Positions 25,590 through 33,161 of a stretch of DNA of 50,400 nucleotides are shown piece by piece; within the stretch, counting starts at the first letter, position 1; the number at the start of each line of letters is the position of its first letter. The notes beneath the pieces are model-generated. The model saw only the letters and a list, made by a program, of their open reading frames with translations. It had not been told where the DNA came from and searched no databases. Source of the DNA: Anaerolinea sp. (GTDB lineage Bacteria; Chloroflexota; Dehalococcoidia; Tepidiformales; Tepidiformaceae). The stretch covers positions 1 through 50,400 of the forward strand of contig PNKC01000016.1 in NCBI GenBank assembly GCA_013822275.1. The letters run 5' to 3'. A program made the position numbers and the translations under genes.

Positions 25590-26213
25590 CTATCGCGAGG
25601 GGCTCTCCGTTAGCTGAGGCCGCTGTTCGAGGGCGAGCGCGCAGGCGGCAGCCACGAGGCCCACGGCCGCGGCGTAGAACGGGTGGGGCGCCCGGCCCTG
25701 GAGGCGGCGAGCTGTCTGCGCCGCCCACGGGTCCAGGTGCCGCTGGATGACATCCGCGGCGGCGGCTTCGGCGGGTTCCCCCGCGCCATCCGTGGCGGCG
25801 CGAAGCGTGAGGAAGCGAAGGAACTCGAGCACCGTGGGGACATAGTCTGGCAGGTCGTGCGCGCCGCCCGCCACGGTCAGCCCGAAGTGCCGGTAGAACC
25901 GCAGCAGCTCTTCCATCGCGTCCCGGCGACGCCGGGAATACACGCCGGTGTAGAGGGGCGTCGTCGCTCCGTCGGGGGCATCGAAGAGGCGGATGAACTC
26001 ACTCTCCAGCGATGACCCGGGGACGGTCGCCGTCAGCCCGGTCAACAGCGGCGCGGGGTCCCAGTCAAGGTGCCCGGCCAAATGGGCGACAGCGCTGCGC
26101 ACCGCCCCGCGGGGCACTTCTTCTTCCAACGCGGGTCCGGGGAACGAAAGCAGCTCGGCGAGCAGGGCCCAGAGGTCCGCCATGGCGTGCCGGCCGCCGT
26201 CGCCCGCGGTCAC
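25590..26213 (-). CDS. TorD/DmsD-like molybdoenzyme assembly chaperone (second copy)
   Basis: A 207-residue all-helical protein with WALLAELLSFP, PLYTGVYSRRRRDAMEELLRFYRHFGLTV and the family motif LPDYVPTVLEFLRFL, where Tyr replaces the usual His of the DH pair. It starts at GTG 26213, overlapping the beta 2 stop (GTGA); an ATG at 26183 (MADLWALL) is an alternative but has no better ribosome site. Its place after alpha 4, gamma 2 and beta 2 indicates it serves alpha 4. It is the last gene of the minus-strand operon. Confidence 0.84.
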   Translation of the reverse strand: MTAGDGGRHAMADLWALLAELLSFPGPALEEEVPRGAVRSAVAHLAGHLDWDPAPLLTGLTATVPGSSLESEFIRLFDAPDGATTPLYTGVYSRRRRDAMEELLRFYRHFGLTVAGGAHDLPDYVPTVLEFLRFLTLRAATDGAGEPAEAAAADVIQRHLDPWAAQTARRLQGRAPHPFYAAAVGLVAAACALALEQRPQLTESPSR

Positions 26214-27259
26214 GCGCGTGCCTGCTGCCGGTCGAGTTCGGACGGGTTCTGAGTGAACGGCCCCATCAAGTCGTTCCAGTCCCGCGAAATGAGGACATCC
26301 ATCAAGTCCGACTGACCTCCAGAGGCGACAACTTCGCGCTCGCGCTGGATCGTGGCGAGGGCGTCATCCACACTTGGGCCGAACAGCTCGCGCAGGTAGT
26401 CCATGGGAATCCGCGAGGCCGTGTCATCGAACTCGCCGGCGGCGTTGAACGCTGGCGGAGCGAGCGGCGGCACGTAGAAGACGTTTGGCTCGGTACCAAA
26501 GTCGGGGCGCAGCGGCAGGGCGACTTTCCATTCGTGGACCAGGCGGTAGGGATGGCCTTCGCGGTTGTCCATGTAGTCCACGTGGCGGACGCGGCCCGGA
26601 CACTGGCGGACGCAGGCTGGCGCGACTCCCGCTTCGAGCCGCGGGTAGCAGGCGATGCACTTCTGGGCGATGACGCGGGCCGGGTTGAAGTAGATCCGCT
26701 TGTAGGGGCAGGCTTCGGCGCAGAAGCGGTAGCCGTGGCAGCGCTCTTCATCGATGAGGATGATCCCATCCTCCTCCCGGCGGTAGAGGCCGTCGCGAGG
26801 GCAGGCTTCCAGGCAGGCCGGTTTGGAGCAGTTGGCGCACACCTGCTGGAGATAGAAGAAGTAGGAGTTGGGGTAAACGCCGCCACCCAGGTCTTCATCC
26901 CAGTTCGGCCCCCAGGAGGGCGGTTCGCCACTCTTGCCGAGCGGCTGGACCGGCCGGCGCTCCTCACCCGAAGCGAACGTCCCGGCGTAATCAAAATCCC
27001 AGGCTTCGCCCCATTCCCGGACGGGCGGGAAGTCACCCGGCACGGGCAGGCCGTCCCGGTAGCCGCCGCCATGGGCGAAAACGTCCCTGGGCGTGCCCTG
27101 GCCGGGCAGGGTGTTGACGATGTTCCACCACATCGCCTCCATCCCCGGGGCCTCCGTCCAGAGGGTCTTACAGGCGATGGTGCAGGACTGGCAGCCGAGG
27201 CACTTGTTCAGGTCGAACACCATCGCCAGTTGGCGCGTGGGCAGCGGAGCGGTAACCAT
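26210..27259 (-). CDS. type II molybdoenzyme iron-sulfur subunit (beta 2)
   Basis: A 349-residue iron-sulfur subunit matching beta 1 throughout. Motifs: Cys20-30 CLGCQSCTIAC, VCANCSKPACLEACP, CHGYRFCAEACPYKRIYFN and CIACYPRLEAG...ACVRQCPGR. In the third motif a Tyr sits where beta 1 has Asp, the usual type II situation for a [3Fe-4S] or aromatic-substituted cluster. GGAGG lies before the ATG, 16 bases after gamma 2. It should carry electrons from the alpha 4 Mo site to the haem of gamma 2. No export signal is present. Confidence 0.93.
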   Translation of the reverse strand: MVTAPLPTRQLAMVFDLNKCLGCQSCTIACKTLWTEAPGMEAMWWNIVNTLPGQGTPRDVFAHGGGYRDGLPVPGDFPPVREWGEAWDFDYAGTFASGEERRPVQPLGKSGEPPSWGPNWDEDLGGGVYPNSYFFYLQQVCANCSKPACLEACPRDGLYRREEDGIILIDEERCHGYRFCAEACPYKRIYFNPARVIAQKCIACYPRLEAGVAPACVRQCPGRVRHVDYMDNREGHPYRLVHEWKVALPLRPDFGTEPNVFYVPPLAPPAFNAAGEFDDTASRIPMDYLRELFGPSVDDALATIQREREVVASGGQSDLMDVLISRDWNDLMGPFTQNPSELDRQQARA

Positions 27260-27274
27260 CGATTCCTCCTGCGC

Positions 27275-27934
27275 TCAGGGGAGAGCGAGCGTGATCCACG
27301 CTGGTGTATGGGATTTCAAACCCGCCCGTTCGCCGCGCGCACCGCACCAGATGGCAACCCCGACGGGAATTGAACCCGCCGCAGTGAGCGCCACTCCGGA
27401 CTCATGGAGCGGGCCTGAGAAGACGACGGACCACTGGCCGTTCGCCCACTCGTCGGCGACTTCGACCGGATGGTGGGCAAACCGGGTAGCGGTCCCCAGG
27501 CCGGTCGCGTTGAGCACGAACGGCTTGCCCGCGCCGGCGCGCCAGTGCCACGCCTGGACCGGGTGGCGTTCGTCGCCCATGGTCTCAAGCGGCGCATCGA
27601 CGCCATTGAGGGGGAAGAGGAGCGCGGCGGCGTCCGCGAAGATGTCGTTGTCTGTGATAGCCGGGCGCGGTTCCGGCGCCAGCCAGCGCAGCCGCAAGAA
27701 CAGGGAGGGGCCGGCCACCGCGGCGGTGAGCCCTGCCACCGCCAGCGTCCCATACGTCTTCTCCCGCCAGGCTGTCTGTACGTAGGCTGATGGCTGCCGG
27801 TCCAGTGGCGTCGGTTCGAGAGGGATGTCCCTCTCGCGGAGCAGATTCCACGCCGCGCCGGATGGGCCAAGCTGAGAGGACTGCGCTGCGGCCAGCCGCG
27901 CCGCCCGCACCTGGAGGGCCTGTGCTGCGGTCAT
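27275..27934 (-). CDS. ethylbenzene-dehydrogenase-type haem b gamma subunit (gamma 2)
   Basis: A 219-residue EB_dh-type protein. It retains Met119 in TMGDERHPVQAWHW and Lys207 in AGLKSHTPAW, the positions that correspond to the Met/Lys haem b ligands of EbdC. Other shared pattern includes YVQTAWREKTYG, LFLRLRW, ITDNDIFADAAALLFPLNG and VGVAIWCG. Unlike EbdC, SerC or ClrC it has no N-terminal signal peptide, only a hydrophilic Ala-rich helix, so it should stay in the cytoplasm. Its ATG overlaps the alpha 4 stop. Together with beta 2 and alpha 4 it forms a full alpha-beta-gamma complex. Confidence 0.85.
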   Translation of the reverse strand: MTAAQALQVRAARLAAAQSSQLGPSGAAWNLLRERDIPLEPTPLDRQPSAYVQTAWREKTYGTLAVAGLTAAVAGPSLFLRLRWLAPEPRPAITDNDIFADAAALLFPLNGVDAPLETMGDERHPVQAWHWRAGAGKPFVLNATGLGTATRFAHHPVEVADEWANGQWSVVFSGPLHESGVALTAAGSIPVGVAIWCGARGERAGLKSHTPAWITLALP

Positions 27935-30810
27935 GAGACGCTCTCCACGAGTTCGATATCGACGGCCACTTCCTTGGGGACGTGGTTCATGGTGTAGGAG
28001 GCCATGCGGTAGTGGAGCTGGCCGTAGTCACCGACGAGGTTCGTCGGCTTAATCGGGCTTGCGGCAACGTCGTTCTGGGTAGCCCAGCCCTTGAACTGAT
28101 ACCCCTCCCAGGCGTGGTAGACGATGACCATGCCGGGCTGGACGGAAGGCGATACCTTCGCCTTCAACTCGAAGGAGCCGACGTCGTTGTGGACGCGGAT
28201 GCTGTCGTGGTCTTTGATGCCGCGGGCCGCGGCGTCCGCTTCGGAGACGTAGGCAACCGGCTCGCCCCGCTGCAGGCGCAGGAGTTCCTCGCTCGCCCGC
28301 CAGATGCTGTGCATGCTCCAGCGCGTGTGGCCGCCGCTGAGACGGAGCGGATAGAACCCCCCGGCGTCCAACGGCTCCTTGTGGACCAGCAGGGCTTCGC
28401 CCACCTCCAGGAACCAGGGATGGTCGATGTAGAACTGCTGGCGGCCGGTGATCGTCGGCCATGGGTTCTTCCGTTCGATGAACCACCCGCATGAATAGAG
28501 CGGGCGATCCTCCGTGTAGTCGCTGTAGACCGAATTGAACATCACGGCGAGGGCGGAAGGCTGGACGGCCTTGATCTTGACCATGCCCTTTTCGGCCGCC
28601 TTGGCCCAGGCGCCTTCGCCGAGTCCGCTGTTCCGGGTGATGGCCGAGTACTGGAGGATGAAGTCCAGCGCGCGTTCTTCACCTTCGGGTCCCGGGGCGT
28701 AAGTCCCGTCGGCGCTCATGTCGTCGTAGAGCGTCCCCAGGTTGTGCACGAGTCCGCGAGCATCCGTATACGGCGGTGTGCCGCGCGCCAGCGCACGCTC
28801 CTGGATCTTCCCGGCCAGCAGGAGCGCCACATCCCACTCGTGTTTGGATTCGTAAAGCGGGGGCACGGCGCGGTCGCCGACGACAACGTAGGGCACGTAG
28901 GTACTCGTGTACTTGATCCCCGGCTTTTCGTAGTAGCCGCAACCCGGCAGGACGTAATCGGACCAGAGGCCAGACGTCGACATCCTGAAATCGAGGGTAA
29001 CAATGGTCTCGAACCCCTCCCACAAGCCGTCCCGGATCACCCTGGGGTTCGGCCACCGGCGGAGCGGGTTCGGGCCGGAGTAGTACAGGAATCGTGGCCG
29101 CTTCGGGAGCTTGGGCGAGATCGGTTGCCAGCCCCGCGCCAACGCCTCATCAATGTACTCACGCGGCGGACGTGGGAGGGCGGGGTCGTTGTACTCCGCC
29201 TTCCCCGCGATTTCGGCCCACTTCGGGTCGTGGGCGTAGAGCCAGGGGATCAGCGGCGTGGCGTTTCCGAGCCTGCCCGCTTCGAAGGTGACCTTGGAGA
29301 GCTCCTGGACGCCTACGCGGTCAACCGGCAGTTCGGGCACGGGGTCCGTCTGCAACCGCACGTGGGGCCCGGAAAGCGCGCTGCCGGTAAGTGCCCCGTT
29401 GGGTGGTGGCCACCAGGTCGAGACCTTGATCCCGCTGCCGGGCTTTCCGCCCGAGTTTCCTGTCAGGGCGCAAAGGTAGGCCATCCCGCGCTGGAAGAGG
29501 TCCGAGTGGTAGTGCTTGCATGCCCCCCAGGAGGAATAGATCATCGCCGACTTGGCCGCCGCGAACTCGCGCGCGACAACCCGGATGTTGTTGGCGGCAA
29601 CGCCGGTGATTTCGGCAACCTTCTCCGGCGAGTATTCCGCTGCGCGCCGCTTCAGCAACTCGAACACCGGACGGACGGTGACGCGGCGGCCGTCAACCAG
29701 GCGGACGCGGTGCGCCCCTTCCAGGGCGGGGTCGAGTTCTTCGTCCAGCGCGATCGTGGAGACGGACGAACCCCAGCTTCCCGTCGCGCATTCCTTGCGG
29801 CCGTTGAAGTTGTTCCAGACCCAGAAGACCGTATCCGAGCCGCCTTCGTACACGTCCGACTCTCTCAGGAAGCGGCCGTTGTCGTCACGCACAAGGAACG
29901 GGAGGTCCGTCTGCTCCTTGATGTAGGCCTCCTTGTACAGGCCTTCGTTGAGGATCACGTTGACCATCGCGAGGGCGAGCGCGGCATCCGTCCCGTAGCG
30001 CACGTTCAGCCACCGGTCGGCGTGCATGGTTGAGGCGTTGTAGTCCGGCGCGATGCTGACGACTTTGGCGCCGCGATAGCGCGCCTCCCACATGAAGTGG
30101 GCCTCCGGCACCTTCGTGTACGAAGGGTTGCCAATCCAGACGAGGATGTAGTCAGAAAGGAACCAGTCGTCCGCCGTGCCTTCGGACATGTAAAGGCCCC
30201 AGGTCTGAATGAGGCCCACGGGAAGGTCGCCCACGCCCGCGTAGGAGTCGATCGTGGTGCTGCCGATGCCGGTCGCGAAGAGGTGGGATTCCATCGGTGA
30301 GCCGATTCCGAAGTCCAGGTTGGTGGTCCCGTTGTCGTAGACAACGCACTCAGAGCCGTCCTGCTCGACGACGTCGAGCACCCGGTCGGCGATCTCAGTC
30401 AGCGCCTGGTCCCAGGTGAGGCGCTGCCACTTGCCTTCGCCGCGCTTTCCCACCCGCTTCATCGGGTACTTGATGCGCGTGGGGTCGTACATGACGGAAC
30501 TGTAGATGCAGCCCATGGGGCAGCCGCGCGGGTTGAAGTCCGGGACGTCTTCGAACGCCTTTTCATAGGTGGCGTTCTGCTCCTCGCGCCAGACGATGCC
30601 GTCCTTGACGTAGGCATCGATGGAACAGGCGGAGATGCAGTTCACCCGCGTATGCGTGACCTTGACGACGCGGTCCCAGGTCCATTGCTCCCGGTAGACG
30701 TCTTCCCAGGAGCGGTACTCGTAGGGCCTGGACAGCAGGTCGTCCAGCCTGGCCGAGGCATCAAGCGGGGCGAGGCGCGTCAGTGGCGGTTCCGAAATGG
30801 CAGTGGCCAT
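27931..30810 (-). CDS. type II DMSO-reductase-family molybdoenzyme catalytic subunit (alpha 4)
   Basis: A 959-residue bis-MGD enzyme, the most divergent of the four. The N-terminal VYREQWTWDRVVKVTHTRVNC resembles the NarG start. Iron-sulfur ligands are His53, Cys58, Cys62 and Cys97 (H-x4-C-x3-C), without the extra Cys seen next to His in alpha 1-3. Asp195 in GVGDLPVG is the likely Mo ligand. C-terminal SGGHTRWSMHS and YHAWEGYQFKGW are conserved. About 45 residues precede the core, but they contain no RR motif or hydrophobic stretch. It heads the alpha-gamma-beta-chaperone set, 15 bases after a 48-residue small gene. The resemblance is to ethylbenzene, steroid C25 and alkane hydroxylating enzymes as well as chlorate and selenate reductases; the substrate cannot be decided. 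Confidence 0.92.
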   Translation of the reverse strand: MATAISEPPLTRLAPLDASARLDDLLSRPYEYRSWEDVYREQWTWDRVVKVTHTRVNCISACSIDAYVKDGIVWREEQNATYEKAFEDVPDFNPRGCPMGCIYSSVMYDPTRIKYPMKRVGKRGEGKWQRLTWDQALTEIADRVLDVVEQDGSECVVYDNGTTNLDFGIGSPMESHLFATGIGSTTIDSYAGVGDLPVGLIQTWGLYMSEGTADDWFLSDYILVWIGNPSYTKVPEAHFMWEARYRGAKVVSIAPDYNASTMHADRWLNVRYGTDAALALAMVNVILNEGLYKEAYIKEQTDLPFLVRDDNGRFLRESDVYEGGSDTVFWVWNNFNGRKECATGSWGSSVSTIALDEELDPALEGAHRVRLVDGRRVTVRPVFELLKRRAAEYSPEKVAEITGVAANNIRVVAREFAAAKSAMIYSSWGACKHYHSDLFQRGMAYLCALTGNSGGKPGSGIKVSTWWPPPNGALTGSALSGPHVRLQTDPVPELPVDRVGVQELSKVTFEAGRLGNATPLIPWLYAHDPKWAEIAGKAEYNDPALPRPPREYIDEALARGWQPISPKLPKRPRFLYYSGPNPLRRWPNPRVIRDGLWEGFETIVTLDFRMSTSGLWSDYVLPGCGYYEKPGIKYTSTYVPYVVVGDRAVPPLYESKHEWDVALLLAGKIQERALARGTPPYTDARGLVHNLGTLYDDMSADGTYAPGPEGEERALDFILQYSAITRNSGLGEGAWAKAAEKGMVKIKAVQPSALAVMFNSVYSDYTEDRPLYSCGWFIERKNPWPTITGRQQFYIDHPWFLEVGEALLVHKEPLDAGGFYPLRLSGGHTRWSMHSIWRASEELLRLQRGEPVAYVSEADAAARGIKDHDSIRVHNDVGSFELKAKVSPSVQPGMVIVYHAWEGYQFKGWATQNDVAASPIKPTNLVGDYGQLHYRMASYTMNHVPKEVAVDIELVESVS

Positions 30811-30825
30811 GAGGTCAAACCTCCG

Positions 30826-30972
30826 CTACTTGTCCTTCTCCGGCTGCGGCGCGGCCTGGGGCTTCCGGGCGGCTGGGCGGCCTCGCGCGGCTACTCTCTT
30901 CTTGCCGGCCGGCTGCTCTTCGGCGGCCTTCGCTAGCTTCTCCAGGTCCACGTTGATCGACGGTGCAAACAT
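30826..30972 (-). CDS. 48-residue basic small protein at the head of the alpha 4 operon
   Basis: ATG at 30972 is preceded by a strong GGAGGGG ribosome site seven bases away, and the frame runs to a stop 15 bases before alpha 4. The product begins MFAPSINVDLEKLAKAAEEQ and continues with a Lys/Arg/Ala/Pro-rich tail. It has no hydrophobic helix or known domain. The short gap to alpha 4 and the upstream palindrome at 31058 suggest it is translated as the first gene of the operon. It could be a small structural or regulatory partner of the enzyme. No family was recognised. Confidence 0.6.
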   Translation of the reverse strand: MFAPSINVDLEKLAKAAEEQPAGKKRVAARGRPAARKPQAAPQPEKDK

Positions 30973-31057
30973 GATTACCCCTCCCTGTGAGGACAAGCCG
31001 CGACGCGCGGGGCCCGGCCCTCCCTGCCGACGGTATGGAGCGGCCGCGGCAACCGTC

Positions 31058-31071
31058 ATGATCGCGGTCAT
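31058..31071. promoter_or_regulatory. Crp/Fnr-type palindrome between alpha 4 operon and acyl-CoA dehydrogenase
   Basis: ATGATCGCGGTCAT matches RTGAY-N4-GTCAY with one T/C difference between the arms. It lies 85 bases before the small-protein start on the minus strand and 58 before the acyl-CoA dehydrogenase start on the plus strand. On the minus strand a -41.5 position would place a weak -10 TACCGT at 31035-31030. It could serve one or both directions. Confidence 0.52.
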
Positions 31072-31129
31072 ATCGATTCGGCGCCGGGCGTGGTTAGGTT
31101 CCGTCAATACCCTTTGGGGGCGCCTCAGC

Positions 31130-32332
31130 GTGATCACTGACATCGAAGTAGGGCTCACCGACCAGGAACGCGCAATTCGCGACTCCGCTCACAGGTTCGC
31201 CGAGAACGTCATGCGCCCGGCCGGCAAACAGCTCGACCAGTTAGCTGACCCCCAGGCTGTCATCGCAGCGGACAGCATCCTCTGGGACGTGTTCCGGCAA
31301 CACCGGGAGAGCGGCCTGAACGACCTCGAGTCCGCAACCATGGAGCTGTCGCCCCTGGAGCGCACGCGCATCCGCTGCCTTGTCAGCGAGGAGATGGGCT
31401 GGGGCGATTCGGGCCTGGCGATCAGCCTGGGAGTCTCGAACTTCCACAAGACCTTCGCCCTGATGTCCGGCCGGCAATCGCTGATCGACCGTTACGTGAA
31501 GTCCGGCAAGGACGAAGTCGGCTGCTGGGCCGTGACCGAGCCAGACCATGGCAGCGATAGCCTGACCGTGACCGAGCGCCACTTCAGCGACGCAAGCGTG
31601 CGCGCGAACTGCATCGCCACCAAGGACGGCGACGACTACGTCATCCGCGGACAGAAGTCCGCCTGGGTATCGAACGGCAGCATCGCAACGGTCGCGGCGC
31701 TGTTCTGCACGATAGACCCCTCGCAGGGGTTCAAAGGCGGCGGCGTTGCCGTCGTCCCGCTGACCCTGCCTGGCGTGTCACGCGGCCGTCCAACCGACAA
31801 GCTCGGCCAGCGCGCCCTGAACCAGGGCGAAATCTTCTTCGACGATGTGCGCATCCCCGCGGAGTACATGATCGTGGGCAGCGAAGCGTACTCGGCCGTG
31901 GTCGAACAGATCCTCACGGGCGCCAACGCGAGCATGGGGCTGATGTTCGTTGGCGTGGCCCGCGCCGCCTTCGAACACGCACTGGAGTACTCGAAATCGC
32001 GGGTCCAGGGCGGGGTGCCGATCTTCGAGCACCAGAGCGTGAAGGCGCGGCTCTTCAAGATGTTCGCCCAGGTGGAAGCCGCCCGTTCCCTTTCGCGCCG
32101 CGTGGCCTACTACAACGCCACCAATCCACCGCTCCTGCAGTACTCCATCGCCTCCAAAGTCACCTCCACGAACACGGCCTTCGAAGTTGCCAGCCAGGCG
32201 CTGCAGATCTTTGGCGGCAACGGCCTGACGAAGGAGTTCCCGATGGAGAAGCTCATGCGCGACGCCCGCGCATCCATGATCGAGGACGGCTGCAACGACA
32301 TCCTCAGCCTGGTCGGGGCGGCGAAACTCTAA
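31130..32332 (+). CDS. acyl-CoA dehydrogenase family protein (ACAD 1)
   Basis: A 400-residue FAD enzyme that oxidises acyl-CoA thioesters at C2-C3. It has the ACAD order: helical N-terminus (LTDQERAIRDSAHRFAENV), the WAVTEPDHGSDS flavin motif, GQKSAWVSNG, EHQSVKARLFKMFAQVEAAR, and QIFGGNGLTKEFPMEKLMRDAR. In the C-terminal catalytic motif IEDGCNDI the column usually held by Glu (YEGTSEI) reads Asp386, next to Glu385; this may alter the base. GTG 31130 was chosen because it gives a normal length and follows GGGGG. It starts the acyl-CoA cluster; a nitroreductase follows 24 bases after its stop. Confidence 0.88.
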   Translation: MITDIEVGLTDQERAIRDSAHRFAENVMRPAGKQLDQLADPQAVIAADSILWDVFRQHRESGLNDLESATMELSPLERTRIRCLVSEEMGWGDSGLAISLGVSNFHKTFALMSGRQSLIDRYVKSGKDEVGCWAVTEPDHGSDSLTVTERHFSDASVRANCIATKDGDDYVIRGQKSAWVSNGSIATVAALFCTIDPSQGFKGGGVAVVPLTLPGVSRGRPTDKLGQRALNQGEIFFDDVRIPAEYMIVGSEAYSAVVEQILTGANASMGLMFVGVARAAFEHALEYSKSRVQGGVPIFEHQSVKARLFKMFAQVEAARSLSRRVAYYNATNPPLLQYSIASKVTSTNTAFEVASQALQIFGGNGLTKEFPMEKLMRDARASMIEDGCNDILSLVGAAKL

Positions 32333-32356
32333 CCATCACGTCACGGGGAGAACTCT

Positions 32357-33145
32357 ATGCAACTACGCGAAGTGATCGGCAGGCGCCGTTCGATCCGCTT
32401 CATGCAACCATACAAGCCGGTTGAGCCGGAGAAGATCCAGCGCATGCTCGAAGCCGCGCGGATCGCCTCGCACTGGGGCAACGTCCAGACCCTGCGAGCC
32501 GTCGTGGTGTTCAAGGATAGCGCGCCGCCCGAGGTCCTGGAGGCAATCACGGCGCCCGTCGCGGGGTTCCAAATCCGCATCGCCCCGGTGGTCATCGTCT
32601 GGTACGTGGAGACGGCGGCCATCGACGAACAGCCGGACCGCCTGCGAGAACTGCTGAAGGCAGGCGCCCTGGGCTTTGGCGAGGGTAAGGAAGAGGCGCT
32701 GGAAAGGCAGCTCATCCCGTTCTTCACCGGCCTTACGGAGCGGCTAAAGGCGCCCGGGTTGAACGAGCTGGACTGCGGACAGGGCATCGCCCAGGCCACG
32801 CTGATGGCCTTCGAGCAGGGCCTCGGGACGTGCCTGCTGGGGGGAGGCAACACCGAGAAGATGCGCGTAAACTTGGGCCTGCCGGAGAGTTGCCGGATCC
32901 TCATCCTGCAAACCGTTGGCTACCCGGCGGAAAGCCCGGAGGCCGGTGGACAGCGCCCCCGCCAGCCCTTCGAAAAGCTGTTCCAGATGAATGGGTATGA
33001 CAAACCGTTCCCCCGCTGTCCCGAGGTTGTGGAGGAACTGACCCGTGATGGTATGTTCCAGGCGCCGGCCCCCGCGCCCTGGCGGGAAGCCGAACTCGAC
33101 TACCTGAAGAATGCCCTTGGGATCAAGGGCCACGGCCTCATTTGA
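32357..33145 (+). CDS. nitroreductase-family flavoprotein
   Basis: A 262-residue FMN-dependent oxidoreductase. The N-terminus MQLREVIGRRRSIRFMQPYKPVEPEKI is the nitroreductase flavin-contact motif, followed by MLEAARIASHWGNVQ, the ELDCGQGIAQATLMAFEQGLGTCLLGG helix and the strand ILILQTVGYPAE. It ends with about 50 extra residues. GGGGAG lies before the ATG. Such enzymes act on quinones, nitro compounds, enones or dehalogenation substrates, and a role in CoA-ester reduction is possible given its neighbours (ACAD and thiolase). The actual substrate is unknown. Confidence 0.85.
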   Translation: MQLREVIGRRRSIRFMQPYKPVEPEKIQRMLEAARIASHWGNVQTLRAVVVFKDSAPPEVLEAITAPVAGFQIRIAPVVIVWYVETAAIDEQPDRLRELLKAGALGFGEGKEEALERQLIPFFTGLTERLKAPGLNELDCGQGIAQATLMAFEQGLGTCLLGGGNTEKMRVNLGLPESCRILILQTVGYPAESPEAGGQRPRQPFEKLFQMNGYDKPFPRCPEVVEELTRDGMFQAPAPAPWREAELDYLKNALGIKGHGLI

Positions 33146-33161
33146 AGAAGGAGTTAGCCGC

